Below the pieces are notes generated by a model. That model was given only the letters and a program-made list of their open reading frames with translations. It did not search any database and was not told where the DNA came from. Below are positions 25,098 to 33,915 of a stretch of DNA of 64,000 nucleotides, piece after piece; positions within the stretch are counted from its first letter, which is position 1, and each line of letters starts with the position of its first letter. Source of the stretch: JAGIBJ01 sp032119795 (GTDB lineage Bacteria > Actinomycetota > Thermoleophilia > Solirubrobacterales > Solirubrobacteraceae); contig JAUMFO010000011.1 in NCBI GenBank assembly GCA_032119795.1, forward strand, positions 248,001 to 312,000. Reading direction: 5' to 3'. The position numbers and the translations under genes are program-made.

Positions 25098-25772
25098 ATG
25101 ACAACTACACACACGCCGAGCGGCAAGCCGCCGGAGCGCTGGGTGCCAGTCGACCAAAGGGTCGCTGGCGTGGACCGGCGCACGATCCTCCCGGCGCTTG
25201 CCGTGCTCTTGATGGCCATCGTCTACTCCTGGGTCATCCCTGCGGTGAACCACGCGGTGCCGTATGGCGACGAGACCCAAGCGGGCGATGTTCTGGATCT
25301 GGGCGACGGGCGCTTGACGGTCGTACCAGGCGAAGGATGGAACATCGCGCGCGGCGTGCGAGTGGGTGGGACCCGGTCGTCGGTCGGGATCCCCGGGACT
25401 TTCGAAGTCGAGGATGAGGGCGTGAGCGTCAAGGTCGCCACCGGCCCCTTTACGGGCACGCCGCAGCAGTTCATGGCCCAGCTCGAGGACGTCAACGGGA
25501 AGCTCGAAGACGTCGACGGCCTCGCGTCACCGGCCCACCGCTCAACGATCACGACGACGAGCGGGGTCACGGGCGTGACCCGCACCTCGTTTGAGGGCGA
25601 GCGGTCCGGCATCGTCGTCGCGTTCGTGGTCGACGCCGACCCCGCGCTGCTCGCGCAACGGTCCATCGGCGTGGAGTTTCTCGTGAAGGGCTCCACGGAG
25701 GCAATCCGTCATCGCATGGACGAGATCACGGCCATGATCAAGAGCCTCGCGCTCAAGGAGGCATCGGCATGA
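25098..25772 (+). CDS. Single-pass membrane protein, function unknown
   Basis: 224 residues. A short cytoplasmic N-terminus with 'VDRRTILPAL' leads into one membrane segment (~residues 30-52, 'ILPALAVLLMAIVYSWVIPA'), and the remaining ~170 residues should lie outside the cell. No Cys, no lipobox, no known domain. The end overlaps the start of the PrsW-like protease gene (ATGA), giving tight co-expression; PrsW in Bacillus cuts a single-pass protein, so this could be its substrate. That link is inference. Confidence 0.75.
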   Translation: MTTTHTPSGKPPERWVPVDQRVAGVDRRTILPALAVLLMAIVYSWVIPAVNHAVPYGDETQAGDVLDLGDGRLTVVPGEGWNIARGVRVGGTRSSVGIPGTFEVEDEGVSVKVATGPFTGTPQQFMAQLEDVNGKLEDVDGLASPAHRSTITTTSGVTGVTRTSFEGERSGIVVAFVVDADPALLAQRSIGVEFLVKGSTEAIRHRMDEITAMIKSLALKEASA

Positions 25773-26956
25773 GCGCCGTGACATCACCGCAGGCTCCGAG
25801 TGCCGCGCAGCTCGCGGCGATCGAGCAATCTGGGTGGGGACGCAGTTTTCGCCTCTTCCAGCCCCACAACCTCGCGTTCTGGGTCTATGCGCTGCTCGTC
25901 GGCAGCGGCGGGCTCGCGATCTACAACCACTACGTGCTCACCGGAGTGCACGCGTACGGGCAGGCGTTTGCCGTTGGCGTCGTGGTGTTTGCGCTCTACA
26001 CCGTGCCGTTCTGGTGGTTCCTGCGGTCAAGTGATCGCTACAGCACGATCCCGGGCGGGTTGGCACTCGCCGCATTCGTCTACGGCGGCTTCGCGGCCAC
26101 TGGCGCGTTTGCGATCTACGCCAACGACTCGATCCGCACCCTCTATGCCAAGGTCGTCAGCCAGACGTTCGCGTTTGACTGGAGTGCTGCACTCACGGCC
26201 CCGTTTGTTGAAGAGACGGCCAAGGCCTCGGGCCTCATTCTCCTGATGCTGCTGGCGCCGACCATCATCCGCAATCCGTTTGACGGTCTCATCGTGGGCG
26301 CGTTCCTCGGGCTCGGCTTTCAGATCGTGGAGAACCTCGGCTATATCGTCGGGAGCGCTTCAGCCGCATTCGGATTCGACCAGATCGGTGCGGTGGTGCC
26401 GACGCTCGGCGTTCGGATGCTGACGGGGATCGCGTCCCATTGGGTCTACAGCGCAATCTTCTGTGCCGGACTGGTCTACTTCCTGGGGCGCCCAGGATTC
26501 GCTGCCCAACGCGGCCGCGGCCTCCTGCTCATGGCCCTGGCGATGCTCCTGCATGGTCTATGGGACGGCGCCGCAGCGCTGACTGCCGGCAACACCGCGC
26601 TGGCGGCGCTTTCGCAGTTCGGGCTGCCGTTCGTCCTGCTCGGTGTGTTCGCGCTGGTCTACCGCACCACCCTGCGGACCGAACAGCAATCCGTCCGCGA
26701 CATTCTGGCCCCTGAAGTCGACCGCGGCACGTTGACCGCCGAGGAGCTCGACGCGGTGTCTGGCACCCGCCGGCAGCGTCGCCACCACGTCAACGCAGCC
26801 CGACGTGGAGCCGACCGCAAGGCCGCTCGCCATGTGCTGCACGCCGCGCTCGACCTCACCGAGCAGCTTGCCATCGCCCGCGCGGCGAATACCCCCGCCG
26901 TCGAGCATGCTCGCTCAGAGATCGCGCGGGTCCGGGCAGGGAGCGATGTGAGCTGA
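25769..26956 (+). CDS. PrsW-family intramembrane metalloprotease
   Basis: 395 residues with about nine membrane segments and a cytoplasmic C-terminal tail of ~90 basic residues. PrsW motifs appear in order: 'APFVEETAKASGLI' (EExxK), 'LGFQIVENLGYIVG' (ExxxY-like), 'GIASHWVYSAIFCAGLVYF' and 'LLHGLWDGAAALT', which supply the Glu and His expected in the active site. The family is known for site-1 cleavage of a membrane anti-sigma factor in Bacillus. No sigma or anti-sigma gene lies nearby; the closest candidate target is the coupled 224-residue protein upstream. Last gene of the operon, followed by a strong hairpin. Confidence 0.85.
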   Translation: MSAVTSPQAPSAAQLAAIEQSGWGRSFRLFQPHNLAFWVYALLVGSGGLAIYNHYVLTGVHAYGQAFAVGVVVFALYTVPFWWFLRSSDRYSTIPGGLALAAFVYGGFAATGAFAIYANDSIRTLYAKVVSQTFAFDWSAALTAPFVEETAKASGLILLMLLAPTIIRNPFDGLIVGAFLGLGFQIVENLGYIVGSASAAFGFDQIGAVVPTLGVRMLTGIASHWVYSAIFCAGLVYFLGRPGFAAQRGRGLLLMALAMLLHGLWDGAAALTAGNTALAALSQFGLPFVLLGVFALVYRTTLRTEQQSVRDILAPEVDRGTLTAEELDAVSGTRRQRRHHVNAARRGADRKAARHVLHAALDLTEQLAIARAANTPAVEHARSEIARVRAGSDVS

Positions 26957-26964
26957 GCTCACCC

Positions 26965-27014
26965 GGCGCTGGTCGAATGGCGGGGCGTTCTGCGATCCGC
27001 ATTCGACCAGCGCC
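26965..27014. terminator. Bidirectional hairpin terminator
   Basis: Perfect 15-bp stem, GGCGCTGGTCGAATG (26965-26979) with CATTCGACCAGCGCC (27000-27014), between the convergent prsW-like and membrane-protein genes. 8 bp to each stop. Confidence 0.8.
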
Positions 27015-27021
27015 CTGAGGC

Positions 27022-27762
27022 CTAGATCGGCTGCGGGCCCTGCGGCGTCGCGACGCCGGTGTTCAGCGGGGCCTCGCCGTGGACGTCGCGCAGTCGCAGG
27101 TAGGCGACGGCGATCACGAGCGCCGTCAGCGGAGCGATCAGCGAGCTGATCACCCAGCTGACGAGGACGGCGCCGCCGGAGCCAGACATACCGATCCGCG
27201 AGGCGATGTTGGCCAGCACGATGTTGAACAGGATCAGCGCAAAGACCTGCCAACCGGAGCCCTTCACGAGGTCGCGGCTGCGGCTCAGCGCAGCGATCAC
27301 GCCGGGCCGCTCCAAGACGGTGACCGGGGCGACCAGCGCGAACCACGTCATCGCAATAAGGCCGGGGATGATGAGCAGGACGAACCCGATCACGATCGCG
27401 ATGCCCGTCACGATCGCGACGAGAAACAGCGGCAGAATGGCGGGCTTGACGGCGGCGACGAGCTGACCAATTGAACTGTCGAGGTGACCATCTTCAACGT
27501 CGCGAGCGACCTCGACGATGATGCCTTGGAACAGGAACGTCAGCACCAGACTCACGAGTCCTCCGATGAGCGCCCCGATGAGTGAGGCGCTCAGGATCAG
27601 CGTCAGCAGGGCCTGGATCGCAAACAGTCCGAAGGCGATCGGCAGCAGCGTCGCGGCGTTGCCCGTGTAGATCTTGAACGCCTGCCCGATGGTGGCGGTC
27701 GGGTCGAGCTTCGCTCCGACCAATCCTCCGGCTGAGGGGTGGATGGGCTGTCCTGCGGTCAT
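27022..27762 (-). CDS. Polytopic membrane protein (GPDPase membrane-domain-like)
   Basis: 246 residues, about six membrane segments after a short N-terminal tail with 'LDPTATIGQAFKIYTGN'. 'FVLLIIPGLIAMTWFALVAPVTVLERPG' (split over a membrane segment and a loop) followed by 'ALSRSRDLVKGSGWQVF' is the pattern of the membrane domain found next to glycerophosphodiester phosphodiesterases and in stand-alone proteins of unknown role. ATG 27762 follows a strong GAAGGAAGG site; the longer ORF start is rejected. A paralogue with a long Pro-rich tail is at 31275-32423. Confidence 0.75.
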   Translation of the reverse strand: MTAGQPIHPSAGGLVGAKLDPTATIGQAFKIYTGNAATLLPIAFGLFAIQALLTLILSASLIGALIGGLVSLVLTFLFQGIIVEVARDVEDGHLDSSIGQLVAAVKPAILPLFLVAIVTGIAIVIGFVLLIIPGLIAMTWFALVAPVTVLERPGVIAALSRSRDLVKGSGWQVFALILFNIVLANIASRIGMSGSGGAVLVSWVISSLIAPLTALVIAVAYLRLRDVHGEAPLNTGVATPQGPQPI

Positions 27763-27910
27763 GGTGCCTTCCTTCAAGAAGTGAGCGGCCGCGAGAGCAT
27801 CGAGAGCAGATGCACTGATGCGCGGCCACGGATCATCCTGCCGCATGATGCGGGCGGATTGGGCACATCGCCGCTATTCGTCACCCAAAAGTGACGACCG
27901 CCGGTATCTC

Positions 27911-27939
27911 GCCGCTGCGGCGTAACGCCAGGCAGCGGC
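27911..27939 (-). terminator. Hairpin terminator after the HAD gene
   Basis: Stem GCCGCTGC (27911-27918) with GCAGCGGC (27932-27939), 13-nt loop, just after the HAD stop on the minus strand. The rest of the 190-bp gap up to the next gene should hold that gene's promoter. Confidence 0.6.
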
Positions 27940-27952
27940 GCGCCGAAGCGAC

Positions 27953-28636
27953 CTAGAGGTCGAGCAGTTTGGCGGCGTCGAGCAGCGTCTTGACCTGCTC
28001 GGTGGGCTTCTTGCGGCCTTCGAGTTCTTCGTCGTGGCGGTTGAGCCAGATGACGGGGATCTTGGCCTTCAGGCACGGCTCGACGTCGTGGTAGTACGAC
28101 GACCCGATGTGGACCATGCCCTTCTTGGTGCCGATCCGGCGCTCGATCTCCTTGAAGTGGGCCGGGTCCGGCTTGTAGGAGCGGACCTGCTGCGCCGTCA
28201 CGACGAGGTCGAAGTCGTGCGGGATGTGGCGGCGTGTCTGGCCGAGGAGCTTGTCGTCGATGTTGGAGACGAGGCCGGTCTTGTACTTCTTGCCGAACTT
28301 GCGCAGCTGCACCGGAGCCTCCTTGAACGGCTTCCAGTACGGAATGGAGTCCGGCAGGAACGACGACTTGGAGGAGTCGAGCTTCCACTCCAAGCGCTCG
28401 GCGATCTCCAGGGCGGTGCGGCGCAGGACCTCTGCGTAGAGCTCGTAGGACCCGCTCTGGATCTCGCGCTGCACCTCATGGAACATCGGCAGCAGCACGG
28501 CCGGATCGATCTCGATGCCGTCGGCCGCGGCGGCCTTCTTGAACGCATCGACGATCCCGGTCTCCCAGTCGATCAGCGTTCCGTAGACATCGAACGTTAC
28601 GAAGGTGATCTGCTTGGGAAGTGGCATCCCACGCAT
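27953..28636 (-). CDS. HAD hydrolase, 2-haloacid dehalogenase-like
   Basis: 227 residues, the usual length of type II haloacid dehalogenases. Motif I is 'VTFDVYGTLIDWETG' with the nucleophile Asp, motif II 'GLVSNIDDKLL', motif III 'RSYKPDPAHFKEI' with the Lys, motif IV 'YYHDVEPCLKAKIPVIW'. The DxYGT form, with Tyr after the second residue rather than Asp, is typical of haloacid dehalogenases and argues against an ordinary phosphatase. True substrate unknown. The first ATG has GAGG four bases before it; a second in-frame ATG lies three codons in. Confidence 0.85.
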   Translation of the reverse strand: MRGMPLPKQITFVTFDVYGTLIDWETGIVDAFKKAAAADGIEIDPAVLLPMFHEVQREIQSGSYELYAEVLRRTALEIAERLEWKLDSSKSSFLPDSIPYWKPFKEAPVQLRKFGKKYKTGLVSNIDDKLLGQTRRHIPHDFDLVVTAQQVRSYKPDPAHFKEIERRIGTKKGMVHIGSSYYHDVEPCLKAKIPVIWLNRHDEELEGRKKPTEQVKTLLDAAKLLDL

Positions 28637-28699
28637 TATGCCTCAGGGTTCGCCAGCGGCGCAGGCTCGTGCGCCAGCCGCGCTCGGTCTGGCCGAGCG

Positions 28700-30196
28700 T
28701 TAGCGCAGCTTCAAGGAGCGCTTGACCACCGTCTGGACGCCGGTCGCGCTGACGGCGGTGACCCGGACCGAGAGGCCCTTGAGGCCGCGCGTCAGGCTGC
28801 GATCTGGCTTGAGGGTGAAGGTCTTCCGCGCGGTGAGGCCCGACTTCGTCGACCGTGCGATCGCGAGGTTGTCTTTTGGCACTGCTGCCGCTCGCACGGC
28901 TTTGGCGGTCGTCAGCAGCTCGACGGTGACGGTCGCCACCTGATCGCTGCTGACGCGGAGCTTCACGCCCTTCGCGAGCGCGCTGCGCTTGACGGACTTC
29001 GGCGATTCGATCGTCAGCACCGGCGCGGTAGGGGTCGCGGCCGCAGCGGCGGCCGCCGCAGCTGGGCTGCCGGGGGTCGGCGTCGTGTTGCCGGCAGGGG
29101 CCCCGGTCTCGGAGGTCGGCCCGCCCGGGAACGTTGGCGCGACGAATCCGGGGGGAGCGGGGGAGCGGTCGACGGTCTCGCAGTCGGAGGCGACGAGATC
29201 CGCGGCGTCGACGATGGCGCTGTCGGTCCCGCCGCCGCAAGCGATGTCGCCGAAGAGCGTCAGCGCGTCGCGGGACTGGATGACGTCGTCACCGGACTGG
29301 CCTCGCAGCACGTCGTGCCCGCCACCGCCCCCGTTGATGGCGTCGTTGCCGGCGCCGCCGTAGAGATGGTTGAAGCCGACGTCTCCGACGAGCGTGTCGT
29401 TGCCGTCGCTGCCCGTGAGGTTCTCGAAGCCGGTCATGGTGAGCGTCTGCCCCGCGACCACGCTGTCGTTGCTGGCGCCGTCGAGCGACAAGGTGGCCGG
29501 GCCAGGCTCCCCAGCTCCTGAGAGCGTGTCCTGGGAACCCTCGCCGCCATCTGCAGACTCGGTGGCCCCGGCCCCTGGGCTGATGGCGTCGTCGCCAGGT
29601 CCGCCGACCAAAGTGTCGTTGCCGGCGAGGCCGGAGAGCGCGTCGTCGCCCAGGCCGCCCGTGAGCGTGTTGGCCCCTGCATTGCCGGAGAGGGCGTCGT
29701 CGTCGGCGCCGCCGGTGGAGATCCCGAAGCCGCTGGTGGCAATCGGCCCGACGGTGGTTGCTGCGCCGTTGAAGGTTCCGCCCGGGCCGTTGGGTCCGCC
29801 GGCGAGCGACAGCACGCTCGTCATCCGCAGTCCGGGGCGGTCGAAGTCCGCAGTGATGGTGTACGTGGAGACCGTCCCGGAGAACGACGCGACGAACGTG
29901 TCCATCGCGGTTGCCCCGCTAAAGAGCGGGCAGCTGGAGCCCGTGCCGAGCACGGTGCAGCCGCCGCCGGTGATCGGGTAGGTCGAGACGAGCCGGTCGT
30001 CGGCGGGGCTGGCGGTTGGGCCAGGGGCCACCGACAGCGTCGATGGGATGCCAGCGCTGACGGTGTTCTCCGTCCACGTGGCCGTCTGCGTGGCGACGTT
30101 GACCGACCACGTCGACGCGGCGCCAGCCGGTGCCGCGAGCACGAGGGTGGCGGCGGCGCTCGCGAGTGCCACGCGGAGAACGAGAGAAGCCAGCAT
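28700..30196 (-). CDS. Secreted RTX-type calcium-binding protein
   Basis: 498 residues. The first ~28 form a signal peptide (core 'LVLRVALASAAATLVLAAP'). After a beta-rich N-terminal domain (~30-165) come six or so hemolysin-type nonapeptide repeats such as 'GGLGDDALSGLAGNDTLVGG' and 'LYGGAGNDAINGGGGGHDVL', which bind calcium in a parallel beta-roll. A Pro/Ala linker (~340-385) leads to a C-terminal ~110-residue basic beta domain with 'KGVKLRVSSDQVATVTVELL'. No toxin or enzyme domain and no type I secretion genes nearby; a Sec signal is used instead. Probably an extracellular structural protein. Confidence 0.85.
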   Translation of the reverse strand: MLASLVLRVALASAAATLVLAAPAGAASTWSVNVATQTATWTENTVSAGIPSTLSVAPGPTASPADDRLVSTYPITGGGCTVLGTGSSCPLFSGATAMDTFVASFSGTVSTYTITADFDRPGLRMTSVLSLAGGPNGPGGTFNGAATTVGPIATSGFGISTGGADDDALSGNAGANTLTGGLGDDALSGLAGNDTLVGGPGDDAISPGAGATESADGGEGSQDTLSGAGEPGPATLSLDGASNDSVVAGQTLTMTGFENLTGSDGNDTLVGDVGFNHLYGGAGNDAINGGGGGHDVLRGQSGDDVIQSRDALTLFGDIACGGGTDSAIVDAADLVASDCETVDRSPAPPGFVAPTFPGGPTSETGAPAGNTTPTPGSPAAAAAAAAATPTAPVLTIESPKSVKRSALAKGVKLRVSSDQVATVTVELLTTAKAVRAAAVPKDNLAIARSTKSGLTARKTFTLKPDRSLTRGLKGLSVRVTAVSATGVQTVVKRSLKLR

Positions 30197-30278
30197 GCGC
30201 GGAGGCTAAGTCGGCGGGCGAGGCGCCGCAAGCTGGTCGCCGGCCGTTGGGAGACCGCCGGTCTTCTAGGGTCACCCC

Positions 30279-31268
30279 GTGGCTGAACGCAATGCGCTGA
30301 CCGGAGCCGAGATCGATCGCGTCGCTGACCCTCGCCGGCGCGACGTGGCGTGGCTGGAGGCCCAGCGGGTGGATCCCACGGCGCGAGCGATCGTGTTGGG
30401 TGACGCGGGCGTGCGGGCGTACGGCGACCGGATTGCCCGGGTGCCGCTTACCGAACTGGGTGCGCTCGGTGGCGGCGCCGTGCCCGCCGGTGAGGGTGGA
30501 CCCCGCGACCTCATCCTGCTGGGAATCGACGCTGATGGCCCGCTCTATGCGATCGACGAGGAGCCGCTGGTCGCCGGAGAGCGAGCTCGACTGATCGGGG
30601 CGGGCGGCATGCGCGGCGAAGCGCCGCCAGAGGCCGTTGGCCGGGTTGGGCTGCGCGTTGCGGCGCAGACGCTCACGCAAGCTGACGGTGGGCTGGTCGC
30701 CTATGCCGCGGGCCTCCTGAACTGGCACCGGACCCACCGCTACTGCGGCACCTGCGGCGCGCCCACGGTGAGCGCCGAGGGCGGCATGGTGCGCAAGTGC
30801 TCGGTCTGTGGCACGCACCACCACCCACGGACGGATCCGGTGGTGATCATGCTCGTGACCGACGGCGCCGAGCGAGTCCTTCTCGGCCGTCAACGCGTCT
30901 GGCCGGCTCGCCGCTACTCCACGCTGGCGGGCTTCGTCTCGCACGGGGAGAGCCTGGAGGAGGCCGTCGCGCGCGAAGTGATGGAGGAGGTCGGCGTGCA
31001 GGTCGGCTCGCCCGTCTACGCGGCCTCGCAGCCGTGGCCGTTCCCCCATTCGCTGATGCTCGGCTTCCACGTGCCCTGGATGGGCGGCGAGATCGGCGGC
31101 ACCGACGACGAACTCGAGCACGCGGCGTGGTTCAGCCGGGCGGAGGTGGAAGAGGCCGTCAAGGAAGACGGTTGGGACGTGCCGGCCGAGGGCGCGGGAT
31201 TGCTCATTCCGCCGCGCTCAGCAATCGCGCGGAACCTGATCGAGCAGTGGGTCCGGGAGACCGGCTAA
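30279..31268 (+). CDS. nudC: NADH pyrophosphatase / NAD decapping Nudix hydrolase
   Basis: 329 residues, NudC layout. The zinc ribbon is 'YCGTCGAPT...CSVCGTHHHPR' at ~155-180; the Nudix box GFVSHGESLEEAVAREVMEEVGV-like segment begins 'GFVSHGESLEEAVAREV' and keeps the catalytic glutamates. The NudC signature after it is 'SQPWPFPHSLMLGF'. It hydrolyses NADH to NMNH and AMP, and members also remove NAD caps from RNA. GTG start at 30279. Divergent from the RTX gene; 6 bp before the end of the converging membrane-protein gene. Confidence 0.93.
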   Translation: MAERNALTGAEIDRVADPRRRDVAWLEAQRVDPTARAIVLGDAGVRAYGDRIARVPLTELGALGGGAVPAGEGGPRDLILLGIDADGPLYAIDEEPLVAGERARLIGAGGMRGEAPPEAVGRVGLRVAAQTLTQADGGLVAYAAGLLNWHRTHRYCGTCGAPTVSAEGGMVRKCSVCGTHHHPRTDPVVIMLVTDGAERVLLGRQRVWPARRYSTLAGFVSHGESLEEAVAREVMEEVGVQVGSPVYAASQPWPFPHSLMLGFHVPWMGGEIGGTDDELEHAAWFSRAEVEEAVKEDGWDVPAEGAGLLIPPRSAIARNLIEQWVRETG

Positions 31269-31274
31269 CCCTGG

Positions 31275-32423
31275 CTACGCCATCCCGGGGGGCCCGACGC
31301 TCTGGGTGCGCTGGGCGGCGACGGGTGGGCCAGCGATGCCCGGGGCCGGCGGCAGCGGCGCGGCGGGCGCTGGGTAGGCCGGCGGAGCTGGCGGAGAGCT
31401 GGGCGGTTGCGGCGCCGGGGCCCCGTAGGCCTGCGCGGTCGGGACCACGTGCGGCTGAACCGGTGGCGCGAATGGCATCGTCGGCTGCGGCTGCGGCTGC
31501 GGCTGCGGCTGGGCGTTGGCGGCGTACATGTGCGCCGGGGCTGCAGGTGCCTGGCCGTAGGCGGGTGCCGCGTGGGCCGGGGCGCCGTACGGATGGGCGT
31601 GGGTGACGGGCGCGCCGTAGGCGTTGGCCGGAATGGTCGCCGCCGCGCCGTAGGCCGGGGCAGACTGGGGGATCGGCACGTACGGTCCGTTTGGTGCTGG
31701 GGCGGGCGCGCCGCCCAGCGGTGCGTCCGCTGCGATCCGGGTGGGCACACGAGCCAGGCGCAGGAAAAGCTCGGCCGAGGCCAGCGCGACCACCGGCGTG
31801 AGGATCGCGGCACAGAGACCCTGGACGATGAGCACGTTCTCGACGGCCATCGTGGAGCCGGAGCCCATGAGGAGCTGCGGAAGCACGTTGGCGATCAGGC
31901 CCTGGATCGCGCCGAGCACGAACACCGTCCCGTAGTTGCCGGCCGTGAGCTGGCGGCTCAGCGACAGCGCCTCCGTTGCTGAGACGCGCTTGGCGACGAG
32001 CGCCGGTGCTGCCACGGCCCAGCGCAGTGCCAGGATCACGCCGGGGACGAAGAAGAGCAGGAAGCCGAGCATCAGTCCGAGCGTCGAGATGATCCCGAGC
32101 CAGATCAGCGGCAAGGCGAGCGGGGCCGATTCCCGGAGTAGGTAGAGCGCCGAGGGCACCGGGTGCCCGTGGCGCAGGTGCAGCAGGAACAAGGTGTAGA
32201 CGCCCATCGACACCTGGTACGACGCCATCATCAGCACCACCCACACCACGATCCCGAGGAGGCCGAGGGTGTTCATCGCAACGAACGAGAGCACGAGCAC
32301 GGCGGCCTGCACGATCAGCGACGTCCCGAACACCACGGCGGCGTGGCGACCGGCGAGCGTGAACGCGTGCCTGATGATGTCGACCGCGTTCACGGGCCCG
32401 ATGTGGCTGTCGCCCTGATGCAT
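31275..32423 (-). CDS. Membrane protein with long Pro/Ala/Tyr-rich tail
   Basis: 382 residues. The first ~240 have about six membrane segments and the block 'LLFFVPGVILALRWAVAAPALV' followed by 'ATEALSLSRQLTAGNYGTVF', matching the paralogue at 27022-27762. The last ~140 residues are unlike it: low-complexity Pro/Ala sequence with repeated AYGAP and a QPQPQPQPQP run, encoded by a 6-bp tandem repeat. Such tails are cytoplasmic in many actinobacterial membrane proteins and may bind partner proteins. Function unknown. The end converges with nudC at a 6-bp spacing. Confidence 0.75.
   Translation of the reverse strand: MHQGDSHIGPVNAVDIIRHAFTLAGRHAAVVFGTSLIVQAAVLVLSFVAMNTLGLLGIVVWVVLMMASYQVSMGVYTLFLLHLRHGHPVPSALYLLRESAPLALPLIWLGIISTLGLMLGFLLFFVPGVILALRWAVAAPALVAKRVSATEALSLSRQLTAGNYGTVFVLGAIQGLIANVLPQLLMGSGSTMAVENVLIVQGLCAAILTPVVALASAELFLRLARVPTRIAADAPLGGAPAPAPNGPYVPIPQSAPAYGAAATIPANAYGAPVTHAHPYGAPAHAAPAYGQAPAAPAHMYAANAQPQPQPQPQPTMPFAPPVQPHVVPTAQAYGAPAPQPPSSPPAPPAYPAPAAPLPPAPGIAGPPVAAQRTQSVGPPGMA
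31482..31511 (+). repeat. Five tandem CGGCTG hexamers
   Basis: Five perfect 6-bp copies encode the alternating Gln-Pro run in the tail of the overlapping membrane-protein gene. Gain or loss of a copy keeps the reading frame, so it can vary in length but cannot act as a phase switch. Confidence 0.8.
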
Positions 32424-32766
32424 GCCCGGAGTGCTCGGTCAGCAACGCTGCGTCCTTGATGGCCGTTTGCGGGGCGTCAACGGAACGCCGATGCGCCAGT
32501 CCGAGTCTCGCGCGCCTGGTGGTCTCCCCCCGTCGACGCCCCTCGAGCCCCTCGATCGGGACCGCGCGGTACCGCCCTCCAGTGAACCGGACTTCAGTGA
32601 GCCGGAGCACACGACGCAGGTGACACCGCGCGCATGTTGCATCGGGTACTAACATCCCGCGGCGTCACCGCGGTTCGCTCCCATTCGGGCGCCGCGGTGC
32701 AGCCCAGTCTGGGCACGCCCGGCCCCTGTGTCCCGCGCGCCCGTGAAACCCCGAGCCCGGGACCTC
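32424..32766. promoter_or_regulatory. Leader and promoter region upstream of sucC
   Basis: 343 bp between the divergent membrane-protein gene and sucC, no ORF I believe. It holds the direct repeat CAGTGAACCGGA (32580-32591) and CAGTGAGCCGGA (32595-32606), spaced 15 bp, and an inverted repeat CACCGCGG (32666-32673) with CCGCGGTG (32692-32699) that may form a leader hairpin. Promoter boxes are not clear. Confidence 0.4.
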
Positions 32767-33915
32767 ATGGATCTTCTCGAGTACCAAGGCAAGCAGCTGT
32801 TCGGTAAGCACGGCCTCGCCGTGTCCGATGGCAAAGCTGTCACCACCGTGGACGACGCTGTCGCCGCCGCCAACGAGATCGGTTACCCGGTCGTGGTCAA
32901 GGCCCAGGTCCTGATCGGTGGGCGAGGCAAGGCCGGCGGCGTGAAGCTCGCGGCCAACGAGGAAGAGGCGCGTGAGCACGCGACCAACATTCTCGGCCTC
33001 GACATCAAGGGCCACATCACCCGCACGGTGTGGATCGAGCACGCGTCAGACATCGACACCGAGTACTACGCCTCGGTGCTGCTCGACCGCTCGGCCAAGA
33101 AGCCGCTCGTGATGTTCTCGATCGAGGGCGGTATCGAGATCGAGACCGTCGCCGAGGAGACGCCCGAGAAGCTCATCAAGTTCCATGTCGATCCGCTCGT
33201 CGGTCTGACGAAGGAAGACGCCGTGAAGATCGCGACCGACGGCAAGGCTGCCGCCGACGTGATCGACGGCGTCGCCGACGCGCTCGTCGCGCTCTACACC
33301 GTGTGGATCGAAGAAGACGCAAGCCTCGCCGAGATCAACCCGCTGATCATCACGCCGGACCGCGAGGTCAAGGCGCTGGACGCGAAGGTCACGCTCGACG
33401 ACAACGCCGCGTTCCGTCACCCCGACCACGCTGATCTGGGCGACAAGGCCAACGCCGACCCGATCGAGGTCAAGGCGGCCGAGCAGCACGTCGTTTACGT
33501 GAAGCTCGACGGCAACATCGGCATCCTCGGCAACGGCGCGGGCCTCGTGATGAGCACCCTCGACGTCGTCGCCCAGCACGGCGGCGAGCCGGCCAACTTC
33601 CTGGACGCTGGCGGCGGGTCCGACGCCGCGAAGGTGAAGCAGGCCGTCGAGCTGATCCTCAGCAACGACGCCGTCGACGCCGTCCTGTTCAACATCTTCG
33701 GCGGCATCACCCGCTGCGACGAAGTGGCCAACGGCCTCATCGCTGCGTTCGGTGATCTCAAGCCGACGGTCCCGTTCGTCGTGCGCCTTGATGGCACCAA
33801 CGACGTGCTCGGCCGTGAAATCCTCGAGAAGGCTGCGCTGCCGAACGTGTACGCCGCCAAGACCATGGACGAGGCCGCTGAGAAGGTCGTCGCCCTCGCG
33901 AAGGGAAGCAACTAA
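32767..33915 (+). CDS. sucC: Succinyl-CoA ligase (ADP-forming) beta subunit
   Basis: 382 residues. N-terminal ATP-grasp domain opening 'MDLLEYQGKQLFGKHGLAVS' with the nucleotide loop 'AQVLIGGRGKAGGVKLA', then the C-terminal flavodoxin-like domain with 'NIFGGITRCDEVANGLIAAF'. It forms the TCA-cycle enzyme with SucD, making ATP (or GTP) from succinyl-CoA. The conserved start fixes ATG 32767; an upstream in-frame GTG is rejected. sucD begins directly after the stop codon. Confidence 0.96.
   Translation: MDLLEYQGKQLFGKHGLAVSDGKAVTTVDDAVAAANEIGYPVVVKAQVLIGGRGKAGGVKLAANEEEAREHATNILGLDIKGHITRTVWIEHASDIDTEYYASVLLDRSAKKPLVMFSIEGGIEIETVAEETPEKLIKFHVDPLVGLTKEDAVKIATDGKAAADVIDGVADALVALYTVWIEEDASLAEINPLIITPDREVKALDAKVTLDDNAAFRHPDHADLGDKANADPIEVKAAEQHVVYVKLDGNIGILGNGAGLVMSTLDVVAQHGGEPANFLDAGGGSDAAKVKQAVELILSNDAVDAVLFNIFGGITRCDEVANGLIAAFGDLKPTVPFVVRLDGTNDVLGREILEKAALPNVYAAKTMDEAAEKVVALAKGSN

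Noticed and set aside
31482..31511. Phase-variable repeat
   Set aside because: The unit is 6 bp, so copy changes keep the reading frame.
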